From: Microtetraspora sp. NBRC 16547 | GTDB lineage: Bacteria; Actinomycetota; Actinomycetes; Streptosporangiales; Streptosporangiaceae | Direction of reading: 5' to 3' | Assembly: GCF_030268965.1 (NCBI RefSeq) | Contig: NZ_BSSE01000021.1 | Location: 62,001-126,000 of the forward strand | Length of the DNA stretch: 64,000 bases | Notes under the pieces: model-generated | What the model was told of the DNA's origin: nothing | Database searches by the model: none | Seen by the model: only the letters and a program-made list of their open reading frames with translations | Translations under genes and position numbers: made by a program | Shown: positions 24,040-32,288 of the stretch, piece after piece | Layout: the number at the start of each line of letters is the position of its first letter | Position numbering within the stretch: the first letter of the stretch is position 1

Positions 24040-24843
24040 TCACCGGCACTGGGCGAGCATCGCGGCCTTGTCCGCCCTGGTCACGGGGAGGTCGTACTTC
24101 AGCGCCACCTGGGCGAACCGGACGACGTAGGCGCAGCGGATCTTCCGGGACGGCGGCAGCCACGAGGCGGGGCCCGATCCGCCCTTGGCCTCGTTGGCCG
24201 GGCCGTACACGGGGAGCAGGTTGAGCGGGTCGTTGGCGATGCGCAGCCGTTTCGCCATCGGCCAGTGGGCGGCGCCCATCCGCCACGAGTACGACATCGG
24301 CACCACGTGATCGACCTGGACGAGGTCGGCGCGCTGCTTCCGCCACCGGATGGTCCGGCCGGTGTACGGGTCCTTGAGCGTCATCCTGATCACGACGCAG
24401 TCGGAGCCCTTGCGGTATCTGACGTTCCGGCCGTCCCGTGCGAGCAGGTCGTTCCGGGTGTTGCAGCCGTTCCCCGCGTACGGCACGCCGTCCGCGGTGT
24501 CCGCCCAGTTCTCTCCGAAGCGGGTCCGCGCGTACCCGGTCTTGGGGCCGCTTCCCTTGACCCGCAGCTTCCGGATCAGCGCGACCGCGGCGGCCCGGTC
24601 CTTGGCGGAGGTGATCGGGGCGAGCCCCGGCTTGGTGCCCCGCGTGTTGTGCAGCGGCACGGCGCGCGCCCGGGCGTCGGCGGCCTTCCCGGCGGTCGTG
24701 CCGGCCGAGCGGTGGGTGGTGTTGGTGGCGACGGAGGCGAGCACAATGCCCGCCACCACGACAACGACGATCTCGCGCGCGCCCAGAACGGCCTCCCCGA
24801 TGAGACTCGGTAAAAGAATCCCCAAGAATCGAGAGGCTGACAC
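24040..24843 (-). CDS. secreted HNH endonuclease family protein (DUF1524-like)
   Basis: About 267 residues. A hydrophobic N-terminal segment (EIVVVVVAGIVLASVATNTT) acts as signal or anchor. The nuclease part has QVDHVVPMSYSWRMGA, then NDPLNLLPVYGPANEAKGG and IRCAYVVRFAQVALKYDL, the DxxH / N / N layout of secreted actinobacterial HNH nucleases. A Cys pair (GNGCNTRNDLLARD and GSDCVV) suggests an extracytoplasmic disulfide. GTG 24843 is provisional; the frame stays open to 25026 and later GTG starts near the membrane segment are possible. Possible roles are nutrient DNA use or competition. The 24844-25070 gap contains nothing I can name. Confidence 0.72.
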   Translation of the reverse strand: MSASRFLGILLPSLIGEAVLGAREIVVVVVAGIVLASVATNTTHRSAGTTAGKAADARARAVPLHNTRGTKPGLAPITSAKDRAAAVALIRKLRVKGSGPKTGYARTRFGENWADTADGVPYAGNGCNTRNDLLARDGRNVRYRKGSDCVVIRMTLKDPYTGRTIRWRKQRADLVQVDHVVPMSYSWRMGAAHWPMAKRLRIANDPLNLLPVYGPANEAKGGSGPASWLPPSRKIRCAYVVRFAQVALKYDLPVTRADKAAMLAQCR

Positions 24844-25070
24844 TCCTGGACGCGCTGCCCGCGCTGTTCTCCGTCCGCTATTCCCAGATCGTCCGCGCCC
24901 GCCACGCCGTCTGATCGGAGCCCGTCCCGTGACCGTCAGCCGTACGAGGTGACCGGCGAGCCGGCGGCCGACCTGACCGGGGCCGACTCGGTACGGCTGC
25001 CGCGGACCGTCCCCGCTGGATCCCACGGTTCACGGATCGAGGGACGAGACGTGATGCCGTTTCATTCGAT

Positions 25071-25820
25071 TCATCCGACCGGGCGGTAGTGCGTCGTGAT
25101 CCTCCCCTCGTCGTAGACGTGGAGGGCGACGGCCGGAGGGAGCTCGCGGTCGATCGGCGGATGCGCCCCCGTCTCGAACGGCAGCAGCGCGGTGTTGACC
25201 ACACCCGGTGCCGCCAGCAGGGGCAGGCCCGCGAAGGTGGTCGCCGCACCCGTGTGGGCGTGTCCGGCCAGGACGGCCACCACCTGCGGATGCCGGGCGA
25301 GCACCGCCGCCAGGCGTTCGGGCTCGCCCAGCCTGATCTCGTCGACGTACGGGATGCCCAGTGGGACGGCCGGGTGGTGCATCCCGACGAAGGCGGGCAC
25401 CTCCGGGGTGGCGGCGAGGACGCCGTCGAGCCAGTCCAGGGTCTCGTCGCTCAGGATCCCGTCCGGCCGCCCCGGGATGCTGGAGTCGCACAGCGCGATC
25501 GTCGCGCCCGGCAGGCGGAGGACCTGGTTGACCGGGGCGGCGCCGTTCGTACTCTCCTCGCCTGGGTCGGAGAGCAGGACCTTGCGGAGGTTCTCCCGGA
25601 TGTCGTGGTTTCCGGGACAGAGCACCAGCGGCACGTCGGTCTCGATGAGCCCGCGGGCGATCTCGTACTCCTCGACGGCTCCGTGGTCGGCGATGTCCCC
25701 GGTGAGGAGGATCGCGTCGACGGGCAGCCTCCCGACGTGATCGAGAACGCGGGTCGCGCGTGCGGTGTTCCGCTCGCTCCCGTCGATGTGGATGTCGCTC
25801 ACGTGAGCAAGCACGAGCAT
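25071..25820 (-). CDS. metallophosphoesterase (CpdA/GpdQ-like)
   Basis: 249 residues. All calcineurin-type metal motifs are present in order: HVSDIHIDG (D-x-H), LLTGDIADHG (GD), CPGNHDIRE (GNHD), GMHHPAVP, and AGHAHTG (GHxH). The family contains 3',5'-cAMP phosphodiesterases and glycerophosphodiesterases. The ATG follows GGAGGA. It is a stand-alone gene, so its physiological substrate cannot be inferred. Confidence 0.9.
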   Translation of the reverse strand: MLVLAHVSDIHIDGSERNTARATRVLDHVGRLPVDAILLTGDIADHGAVEEYEIARGLIETDVPLVLCPGNHDIRENLRKVLLSDPGEESTNGAAPVNQVLRLPGATIALCDSSIPGRPDGILSDETLDWLDGVLAATPEVPAFVGMHHPAVPLGIPYVDEIRLGEPERLAAVLARHPQVVAVLAGHAHTGAATTFAGLPLLAAPGVVNTALLPFETGAHPPIDRELPPAVALHVYDEGRITTHYRPVG

Positions 25821-25907
25821 GGTGTCCGTCCTCCGCGTCGGGGGTCGTCGGGGTCTCAGGCTCTCACGCGGCGTGTCCTCCAGCCGGCCCGTACAGGTCG
25901 CTTCCGA

Positions 25908-26354
25908 TCAGCCGACCGGTGCGGTGAGGCGTTCGGCGAGGATGCGGGCCCGGGCGAGCTGGACCTTGCGTGCCTCGCCCGCCGCGTACCCCACGAGGAA
26001 CCAGGGGGCGGTGAGCTCCAGCAGGTCGTCCACTCGGGTGCCCGGCCCGTCGGGCGCCAGATCGAACCGGTAGGCCATGTGGACGTTGCCCGGGCTCTTC
26101 ACCTCACCGCGTACGGAGAGTCCCTCGGTGAGGAGGGTGACCTTGATCGGGTTGTCGTACGTGAAGACGCCGAGGAATTTGAACCGTTCGATCGAGGTGT
26201 AGCGGATGACGCCTGGCTCGGAACGATCCACATCCTCGACCGCCACGACGAGCGGTGACAGCCCGATGTAGCTCTCGGGCGTCGTGAGGTGCTCGAACAC
26301 CGCCTCGGGGGTGGCGTCGACGTGGAATGTGTTGGTCAGTACCCTCTGCGGCAC
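25908..26354 (-). CDS. SRPBCC (START-like) family protein
   Basis: 148 residues. LTNTFHVDATPEAVFEHLTTPESYIGLSP is the typical START/polyketide-cyclase-like N-terminus, and the rest alternates strands before a C-terminal helix (APWFLVGYAAGEARKVQLARARILAERL). Such proteins bind hydrophobic ligands in a helix-grip pocket. GTG 26354 follows GGAGGACGTC. The ligand is unknown. It is 86 nt downstream of the phosphoesterase gene's start, on the same strand. Confidence 0.8.
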   Translation of the reverse strand: MPQRVLTNTFHVDATPEAVFEHLTTPESYIGLSPLVVAVEDVDRSEPGVIRYTSIERFKFLGVFTYDNPIKVTLLTEGLSVRGEVKSPGNVHMAYRFDLAPDGPGTRVDDLLELTAPWFLVGYAAGEARKVQLARARILAERLTAPVG

Positions 26355-26478
26355 GACGTCCTCCGGACATGGAACGTGATCTATGCCGGGAATTGTGACA
26401 AAGACCGTGCTCTATGAGAAATCCGGATCATGGAGTTTCGAGCCGCCCCTCGGCGTCCGTCACCGCTGACCGTGGTGG

Positions 26479-27228
26479 TCACTCCCAGCGGAACATGCGG
26501 GCGGCGGCGATCCCAGCGATCAGCGCCCAGCCGGCGAGGACCGCGAGGTGCGGCAGCCCGGGCGCGTGCCCCGCCATCGTGTCGCGCAGTACCTGGCCGA
26601 ACGCCCCCGTCGGCGTGAAATCGCTGACCACCCGCAGTGCGGACGGCATGAGATCGCGGGGAAGCCACATGCCCCCGAGGAACAGCAGCGGGAACATCAC
26701 CACGGCTCCGGCACCCTGGACGACCCGGGTGTTCGGCGCCACCGCGGCGAGCCACAGCCCGATGGAGAACATGGCGACCGCGCCGAGCACGAGCACCCCG
26801 GCGAACGCGGCGAGCTGCCGAGGGACCGGGACGCCGAGCACGAGATGTCCCAGTGTCAGCGTCAGGGCCGTGCTCAGCACGGCGACGACCGCGCTGATCG
26901 CGATCTGCGCGACGAGCAGCGCGGTGGGCCTGATCGGTGTGGTGGACATCCGCCGCAGCACGCCCTTCTCCCGGTACGCGACCAGCGTCGAGGGAAGCGA
27001 GCTCAGCGCGAGCGTCACGATGGAGAGCAGGACCATCATCCCGGGGAGCTGGGTGTCGATGACCCGCTCGCCCCCCAACGACGGGTCGGCGTCGCGGAAG
27101 CCGGGGATGGAAGCGCCGAGTACCAGCAGCAGCGCGGCGGGCAGGACGACGACGAAGAACACCGCGGCCGGCTCGCGGAGGAACAGCTTCGTCTCGGTGA
27201 GGATCAGTTTCTTCTGGATCGGCATCAT
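26479..27228 (-). CDS. ABC-2 type transporter permease
   Basis: 249 residues with six membrane helices (FFVVVLPAALLLVLGA; MMVLLSIVTLALSSLPSTLVAYREKGVLRRM; LLVAQIAISAVVAVLSTALTLTLGHLVLG; and three more). The ABC-2 region GMWLPRDLMPSALRVVSDFTPTGAFGQVLRD is typical. ATG 27228 has GGAGAG at proper spacing. It is translated after the ATPase gene upstream (121-nt gap containing a short repeat). Together they form an exporter of the LnrLMN/DrrAB type, likely for a hydrophobic drug or lipid. Confidence 0.85.
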   Translation of the reverse strand: MMPIQKKLILTETKLFLREPAAVFFVVVLPAALLLVLGASIPGFRDADPSLGGERVIDTQLPGMMVLLSIVTLALSSLPSTLVAYREKGVLRRMSTTPIRPTALLVAQIAISAVVAVLSTALTLTLGHLVLGVPVPRQLAAFAGVLVLGAVAMFSIGLWLAAVAPNTRVVQGAGAVVMFPLLFLGGMWLPRDLMPSALRVVSDFTPTGAFGQVLRDTMAGHAPGLPHLAVLAGWALIAGIAAARMFRWE

Positions 27229-27254
27229 CGGGTCTCTCCAGTGGTCACGATAAG

Positions 27255-27310
27255 GAGGAGTCGAGGTAAGGCGTGCGGAGGTAACGCGCGCAAAGGTAAC
27301 GCGCGCAGAG
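27255..27310. repeat. short direct repeats between the ABC genes
   Basis: GGTAACGCGCGCA recurs at 13-15 bp spacing, with a third degenerate unit (GGTAAGGCGTGCG). They occupy most of the gap between the ATPase stop and the permease ribosome site. Function unknown. Confidence 0.4.
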
Positions 27311-27349
27311 GGAAGGCAGGGCGGGAGGAGACGGCGCGAACCCGGCGCC

Positions 27350-28222
27350 TCACTCCGCTGCGTGTCCGGTGAGGGCGAGGAAGGCGTCGTCGAAGGTGGT
27401 CCGCTCGGTACGCAGGCCGGCGAGCTGACCCGAGGGGAGCGCGCCCACCACGGCGGCGACCAGATCGCCGGTTCCGGTGACGACGACTTCGTCACCGTCC
27501 CTGGAGACGCTGGTGACCTCGGGCAGTGCCCTCAGAGCGTCGACCGGCGCGGTCGATCTGAAGACGATCCGCTGCCGGCCGCCGGCTCGCGCGATCAGCC
27601 CCTCGGGGCTGTCCATCGCGAGGACGCGTCCGGAGGAGATCACCGCGACCCGGTCGCACAGCCGCTCGACCTCTTCCATGAAATGCGTGACCAGTAGCAC
27701 GGTCACGCCCATCTCGCGGATGCGGGAGATCAGCTTCCAGATGTCCCTGCGGGCCTGCGGGTCGAGGCCGGTGGTGAGCTCGTCGAGTATCGCGACCCGC
27801 GGGTTCCCGACCAGGGCGAGTGCGATGGACAGCCGCTGGCGCTGGCCACCCGACAGCGCGGAGAAGGCCGTGCCCGGGTCGAGGCCGACCTCGCCGAGCA
27901 GCGAGCGCCAGTCCGCGGGGCGCGAGTAGAACGAAGCGTAGAGATCAAGCGCCTCCCCGACCCTCAGCTTGTCCGGCAGGGAGCAGTCCTGGAGCTGGAC
28001 GCCGATCTGTTCCTTCACGTCGGTCAGGCCGGCGCCGAACTCCACGACGCCGGACGACGGCGTGCGCAACCCGGCGACGCACTCGACCGTGGTCGTCTTT
28101 CCGGCGCCGTTGCGGCCGACGATTCCGAAGATCTCGCCTTCCTCGACCGCGAACGACACGTCGTCGACCGCGACCTTCTCGCCGTACGTCTTGCGGAGGT
28201 TGTGGACGGAGATGATTGCCAT
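27350..28222 (-). CDS. ABC transporter ATP-binding protein (drug exporter type)
   Basis: 290 residues. Walker A GRNGAGKTT, signature LSGGQRQRLSIALAL, Walker B VAILDELTTGLDP and switch THFMEEVERLCDR are intact. An extra C-terminal domain (about residues 215-290) is typical of DrrA/CcmA-like exporters. Start ATG 28222 has no ribosome site but TAGCGT lies exactly 7 nt upstream, indicating a leaderless message. It is divergent from a histidine kinase whose start is 155 bp away, so the two-component pair probably controls the exporter. Confidence 0.9.
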   Translation of the reverse strand: MAIISVHNLRKTYGEKVAVDDVSFAVEEGEIFGIVGRNGAGKTTTVECVAGLRTPSSGVVEFGAGLTDVKEQIGVQLQDCSLPDKLRVGEALDLYASFYSRPADWRSLLGEVGLDPGTAFSALSGGQRQRLSIALALVGNPRVAILDELTTGLDPQARRDIWKLISRIREMGVTVLLVTHFMEEVERLCDRVAVISSGRVLAMDSPEGLIARAGGRQRIVFRSTAPVDALRALPEVTSVSRDGDEVVVTGTGDLVAAVVGALPSGQLAGLRTERTTFDDAFLALTGHAAE

Positions 28223-28377
28223 GGGAAAGACGCTAGGAATTCCGCGATCTCCGGAGAATGCGGCCACATGCCCGACCGGGATGGACTTTCCCTCCGGGGA
28301 GGGTGTACCTACCCCCACCCCGACAAGGCGTCCCGGGCCACTTCCGGCACCCGGTGCCTCCGTACACACTGAAGTGC
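28223..28377. promoter_or_regulatory. divergent promoter region, ABC exporter / two-component system
   Basis: On the left TAGCGT stands 7 nt before the ATPase ATG. On the right CACACT stands 7 nt before the kinase ATG at 28378. Both messages therefore look leaderless and their regulatory regions overlap. GGTGTACCTACC-type sequence near 28302 and GGAGAAT-rich stretches may hold the response-regulator site. Confidence 0.45.
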
Positions 28378-29871
28378 ATGAACCGACGCACTTTGACGGC
28401 GCTGGGCCGCGCGGGCGGGCTCCTGGGGGTGGCGGCCTTCGGGCAGCTCGTCGGTCTCGTGATGCTGGTGGCCACCGCGCTCAGCTATCTGCTCGGCCTG
28501 GTGTTCCTGCTCCCCCCGGCGGTACGGCTGGTACGCGCGACGACGCGGTTGCAGCGTCGGCTCGCCGCCGAGTGGTCGGGCGTGACGATCGACGAGCCGT
28601 ACCGCCCGGCGCCGCCACCCCCGCAGCCGCAGCGGGACGGTTGGTACCGCGAGGGTCGCAACCTGTACAAGACCCCGCGCATCCCGGCGTTCAACCGGCG
28701 ACTGACCTGGCTGACGAACGATCCCGCGACCTGGCGTGATTTCGCCTACCTCCTGGTGAATCCATGGACCGGCGGCCTGATCGTGGGCATTCCCGTGATG
28801 CTGGCCGTGACCGGGATCCCCGCGCTGCTGGACGGCAACCTGCTCGGCCTGCTTACCCTCGTCATCGCGCTGACCTCGGCCCCTGCGGTGGCGCCCTGGA
28901 GCGTGCGCGTCCACGGGCAGATCGCGCACGCTCTGCTCGCGCCGACCGAGAAAGCGAGGCTCGCCCAGCGGGTCAGCCACCTGGCCAGGACGCGGATCGA
29001 CGCGGTCGACTCGCAGGCGGCCGAGCTGCGCCGGATCGAACGTGACCTGCACGACGGCGCGCAGGCGCGGCTGGTCGCGATCGGCATGACGATCGGCGCC
29101 GCCGAACAGCTCGTCGACTCCGATCCGGCCGCGGCCAAGGCGATGCTCGCCAAGGCGAGTGAGGCGTCGGCCACCGCGTTGCGGGAGCTTCGCCAGGTCG
29201 TGCGAGGCATCCATCCTCCGGTCCTCGCCGAGCGCGGGCTGGGCGACGCCGTACGAGCGCTTCTCCTGGATACCCCGCTCACGTCGCACGTGACCGTCGA
29301 TCTGCCCACCCGTCCGGACGCTCCGGTGGAGTCCGCCGCGTACTTCGCGGTCAGCGAGCTGATCACCAACGCCGTACGGCACGGCGGCGCGAGCGAGGTG
29401 TGGATCGACATCAGCCACCAGGGAACGGCCCTGCGGATCACCGTGACGGACGACGGCCGGGGCGGGGCGGACCCCGAGCGGGGAACCGGGCTGCGGGGGA
29501 TCGAGCGCAGGCTCGCGGCGTTCGACGGCGTACTGGCCGTCAGCAGCCCGGTCGGTGGCCCGACCACGGCGGTCCTCGAGCTGACCCGCGCGCTGGAGGA
29601 GACGATCCCGCCGCTCCCGAGGTGGAAGGGTGCGACCATCGGGTTGTGCTTCGGGCTGTGCTGGATCCCGCTGATCCCGCAGGGGATCGTCACGATGGTC
29701 ATGAAGCTGGCCGGAGCCCCGAACAGGTCCTGGTTCCTCGCGCTCTACCTGCCCGAACCGTTCCAGTGGCCGGTGATCATCGGGATGATCTGCCTGGGTG
29801 GCGCCATGCTGGCGACGGCCGTGACTCTGACGAACCAGGTGAAGCATGCCAAGGTGGACGCGTGCGCGTAG
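28378..29871 (+). CDS. NarL-type sensor histidine kinase with extra C-terminal membrane helices
   Basis: 497 residues. N-terminal membrane segments (residues about 13-45 and 125-175) lead to a HisKA_3 dimerisation region, RRIERDLHDGAQARLVAIGM, with the phosphorylated His. The HATPase domain has SELITNAVRHGG (N box), VTDDGRGGA (G1) and GTGLRGIERRL (G2). Unusually, two further hydrophobic segments follow the catalytic domain (IGLCFGLCWIPLIPQGIVTMVM and WPVIIGMICLGGAMLATAVTL). The stop overlaps the response regulator gene by 10 nt. It is divergent from an ABC exporter, likely its target. Confidence 0.9.
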   Translation: MNRRTLTALGRAGGLLGVAAFGQLVGLVMLVATALSYLLGLVFLLPPAVRLVRATTRLQRRLAAEWSGVTIDEPYRPAPPPPQPQRDGWYREGRNLYKTPRIPAFNRRLTWLTNDPATWRDFAYLLVNPWTGGLIVGIPVMLAVTGIPALLDGNLLGLLTLVIALTSAPAVAPWSVRVHGQIAHALLAPTEKARLAQRVSHLARTRIDAVDSQAAELRRIERDLHDGAQARLVAIGMTIGAAEQLVDSDPAAAKAMLAKASEASATALRELRQVVRGIHPPVLAERGLGDAVRALLLDTPLTSHVTVDLPTRPDAPVESAAYFAVSELITNAVRHGGASEVWIDISHQGTALRITVTDDGRGGADPERGTGLRGIERRLAAFDGVLAVSSPVGGPTTAVLELTRALEETIPPLPRWKGATIGLCFGLCWIPLIPQGIVTMVMKLAGAPNRSWFLALYLPEPFQWPVIIGMICLGGAMLATAVTLTNQVKHAKVDACA

Positions 29872-30518
29872 TCATCGCCGAAGACCTCCATCTCCTCAGG
29901 GAAGGGCTGGTCGCCCTGCTCCGGGCCCACGAGTTCGACGTGGTCGCCGCCGTCGAGTCCGGCCCGGAGCTGTTGGCCGCCATGCTGCGAGAGCGCCCCG
30001 ACGTGGCCGTCGTCGACGTGCGCCTCCCGCCGACTTTCACCGACGAGGGGTTGCAGGCCGCGTTGGCCGCGCGCCGTGAGATCCCCGGCCTGCCGGTGCT
30101 CGTCCTCTCCCAGCACGTCGAGCAGCTGTACGCCAGGGAACTGCTGGCCGACGGCACCGGCGGCGTCGGCTACCTCCTCAAGGACCGGGTCTTCAACGCC
30201 GGCCAGTTCATCGACGCGGTGCGCCGGGTGGCCGACGGGGGTACGGCCATGGACCCGGAGGTGATCGCCAAGCTGCTGGCCAGCAATGCGCGGAACGAGC
30301 CGGTCGGCCGCCTCACCCCGCGCGAGCGCGAGGTCCTGGAGCTGATGGCCGAAGGGCGGTCCAACGCCGCCATCGGGCAGCGGCTCTTCCTCAGCGACAG
30401 CGCGGTGGGCAAGCACACCGCGAACATCTTCGCCAAGCTGGGGCTGGCCCCCTCCGACGACGACAACCGCCGCGTGCTCGCCGTACTCGCCTTCCTGAAC
30501 GGCAGACAGGCCCCCTGA
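29862..30518 (+). CDS. LuxR/NarL-family response regulator
   Basis: 218 residues. The receiver domain begins VRVVIAEDLHLLREGL; the acceptor Asp is in VVDVRLPP, with a conserved Lys in YLLKDRV. The C-terminal LuxR helix-turn-helix is LTPREREVLELMAEGRSNAAIGQRL. GTG 29862 overlaps the kinase stop and follows AAGGTGG. Partner of the kinase upstream. Its stop codon lies inside the loop of the terminator at 30503-30530. Confidence 0.92.
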   Translation: MRVVIAEDLHLLREGLVALLRAHEFDVVAAVESGPELLAAMLRERPDVAVVDVRLPPTFTDEGLQAALAARREIPGLPVLVLSQHVEQLYARELLADGTGGVGYLLKDRVFNAGQFIDAVRRVADGGTAMDPEVIAKLLASNARNEPVGRLTPREREVLELMAEGRSNAAIGQRLFLSDSAVGKHTANIFAKLGLAPSDDDNRRVLAVLAFLNGRQAP

Positions 30519-30530
30519 AGGGCCTGTCTG
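30503..30530. terminator. bidirectional terminator overlapping the response-regulator stop
   Basis: Perfect 11-bp stem (CAGACAGGCCC / GGGCCTGTCTG) with a 6-nt loop. The TGA of the regulator is within it. The convergent hydrolase gene ends 14 nt further on. Confidence 0.75.
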
Positions 30531-30543
30531 GTCGAAGGTCGGA

Positions 30544-31989
30544 TCAGGGAAGCAGCAGACCCCAGTAGAGCGCCCACGGCACGAAGAGCAGGCCGCCGGC
30601 GATCAGCACCCTGTCCCGAAGCATGGCCGTACGCCACCGGGTCGCCGTGACCGCCGTCGAGATGAGGGTGGTGAAGGCGAGTAGTTGCACGACCAGCCAC
30701 AGGATCGGCCGACCGGCGATCAGCGTGCCGAGGTCGATCCCGTGGCCGTTGGCCGCGCTCACCATCGAGACGGTCGCGTACAGGAAGAGCGACACACCGA
30801 TGAGGCCCGACGCGGCGAGCACTCGGGACGGCCAGGGCCGGTCGACGCCCCCGCCGCGGCGGCGGATGAGCGCGGCCACCGGATACGTCGCGAACGCGCC
30901 GAGCAGCAGCACCACGACGAGGAGCTGGGCCTGCCAGCCCTCCCACCACGCCGACTCGGGCAGCGGAACGCTCCTGGTCGGCTGCGCGGGCAGCGGATCG
31001 GCGCTCGACGCCGGAACATTCCCACTGGTGACGTCGCGGACCCAGGACCCGACGGTCTCGGCGTAGCCGGGCACCAGTTCGTCGGCCTTCTCGCGTCCCT
31101 CGGCCCACAGCGCGTGCGGGGCGCCGGGGAAGAACTTGATCGTCACACTTCCTGGAAGCGTCGCGCGGAAGATCTCCGCGCTCTCCGCCGGGGGGACCTG
31201 GTTGTCCTCGGCACCCCACAGCGCGAGCACCGGCTGGTGGATCTTCTTCAGCGTCGGTACGGGATCGTGGTGGGCCTCGGGAAACAGCCCGGCGTCGGCG
31301 CCGAAGCGGTAGAAGTTCTCGTTGAGCAGGTGCCGGACCGAGCCCTGGATGCCGGCCCGGTCCACCTTGTTGGCCATGTTCCACGCCTGGGCGCGCAGCG
31401 GTTCCAGGCCGGGTCCACCAACCGTGATCATGAACTTGATGTCCGAGGTCCGGGTGACGGCGATCGGCGCCACCCAGCCGCCTTCGCTGAGGCCCCAGAT
31501 GCCGGCCTTCGCCGGGTCCACCTCCGGACGGTCCCGCAGTATGGCGAAGGCCTTCAGCGCGTCGTCGGCGAGCTGGGAGTAGTCCCGTTTCGTCTTGGAA
31601 TAGCCGACACTGCGTTTGTCGGGCGCCAGCACCACCATGCCCTGTTTGGCGAACTCCTCGGCCTCCTTCTGGAGCTCGCTCCACCTGTTGCCTCCGCCCG
31701 ACCCGTGGACGAGCAATAGACCGGGCAGCTTGCCGGTGGCGTTCGCGGGTTCGAAGATCCGCCCGCCGAGCGTCTGCCCGTCGCTGGTACGGAAGCTCAC
31801 GTCAGCGGTCTTGAGCCCGGCCGCCCCTGCCGCCCTGGTGGTATCGGAGTCCAGGACGGCGGTCTCTGTGAGGGCCGACTTCGAGGCTTTCGCGGCGGCG
31901 GCCTGCGCGGCGGTGGCGGGGACCATCACGGTGGGTGCCACGGCGGCGAGGGTGAGGGCAAGGGACGTGGCGCCAAGGGCGATCTTCAC
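30544..31989 (-). CDS. membrane-anchored alpha/beta hydrolase
   Basis: 481 residues. Signal sequence (KIALGATSLALTLAAVAPTVMV), then an alpha/beta-hydrolase domain: oxyanion LLLVHGSGGG, nucleophile IWGLSEGGW (Ser of G-x-S-x-G), and LALWGAEDNQVPP and GAPHALW for Asp and His. This resembles dienelactone hydrolases/peptidase S9. The last 130 residues hold four membrane segments (QLLVVVLLLGAFATYPVAAL and later), so the enzyme is held on the outer face of the membrane. GTG 31989 follows GGAG at 7 nt, preferred over upstream starts. Substrate unknown. Confidence 0.8.
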   Translation of the reverse strand: MKIALGATSLALTLAAVAPTVMVPATAAQAAAAKASKSALTETAVLDSDTTRAAGAAGLKTADVSFRTSDGQTLGGRIFEPANATGKLPGLLLVHGSGGGNRWSELQKEAEEFAKQGMVVLAPDKRSVGYSKTKRDYSQLADDALKAFAILRDRPEVDPAKAGIWGLSEGGWVAPIAVTRTSDIKFMITVGGPGLEPLRAQAWNMANKVDRAGIQGSVRHLLNENFYRFGADAGLFPEAHHDPVPTLKKIHQPVLALWGAEDNQVPPAESAEIFRATLPGSVTIKFFPGAPHALWAEGREKADELVPGYAETVGSWVRDVTSGNVPASSADPLPAQPTRSVPLPESAWWEGWQAQLLVVVLLLGAFATYPVAALIRRRGGGVDRPWPSRVLAASGLIGVSLFLYATVSMVSAANGHGIDLGTLIAGRPILWLVVQLLAFTTLISTAVTATRWRTAMLRDRVLIAGGLLFVPWALYWGLLLP

Positions 31990-32288
31990 GGAGGTTCTCC
32001 AAGGGGGTTGCGAAACGTCGGGAAACGCCATGTGAGCGACGTTGAGCGACGTGTATGACCTGCGGGACGTCAGTGACGTGGGTGACATGGGTGACGTGGA
32101 AAGGTCGTATCTCGTGTCGTCCGCCGCGTCATGGACGCGATGTCCTCATGGTTTCCCGGAAAGGCACACCGTGAGATCGCCGGTGAGAGCGGTCTTCCTG
32201 CTCCGTCGCACGAGGGATTCCTCCCCCAAGAGGAGATCCCTCGCGCGAGGGAGGGACGTGCATCGCCCACCCGCGATACTTGGGCGCT
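31990..32288. other. intergenic region with degenerate 9-bp repeats
   Basis: No gene is supported. At 32046-32100 a GTGACRTGG-like unit is repeated about five times in a row. Near the right end GATACT, 8 nt before the kinase ATG, is a likely -10 box. GATCGCCGGTG-type sequence near 32172 shows nothing I can assign. Confidence 0.4.

Noticed and set aside
32046-32100. Short direct repeats considered as a CRISPR remnant
   Set aside because: Units of about 9 bp with no spacers and no cas genes; a simple degenerate repeat.
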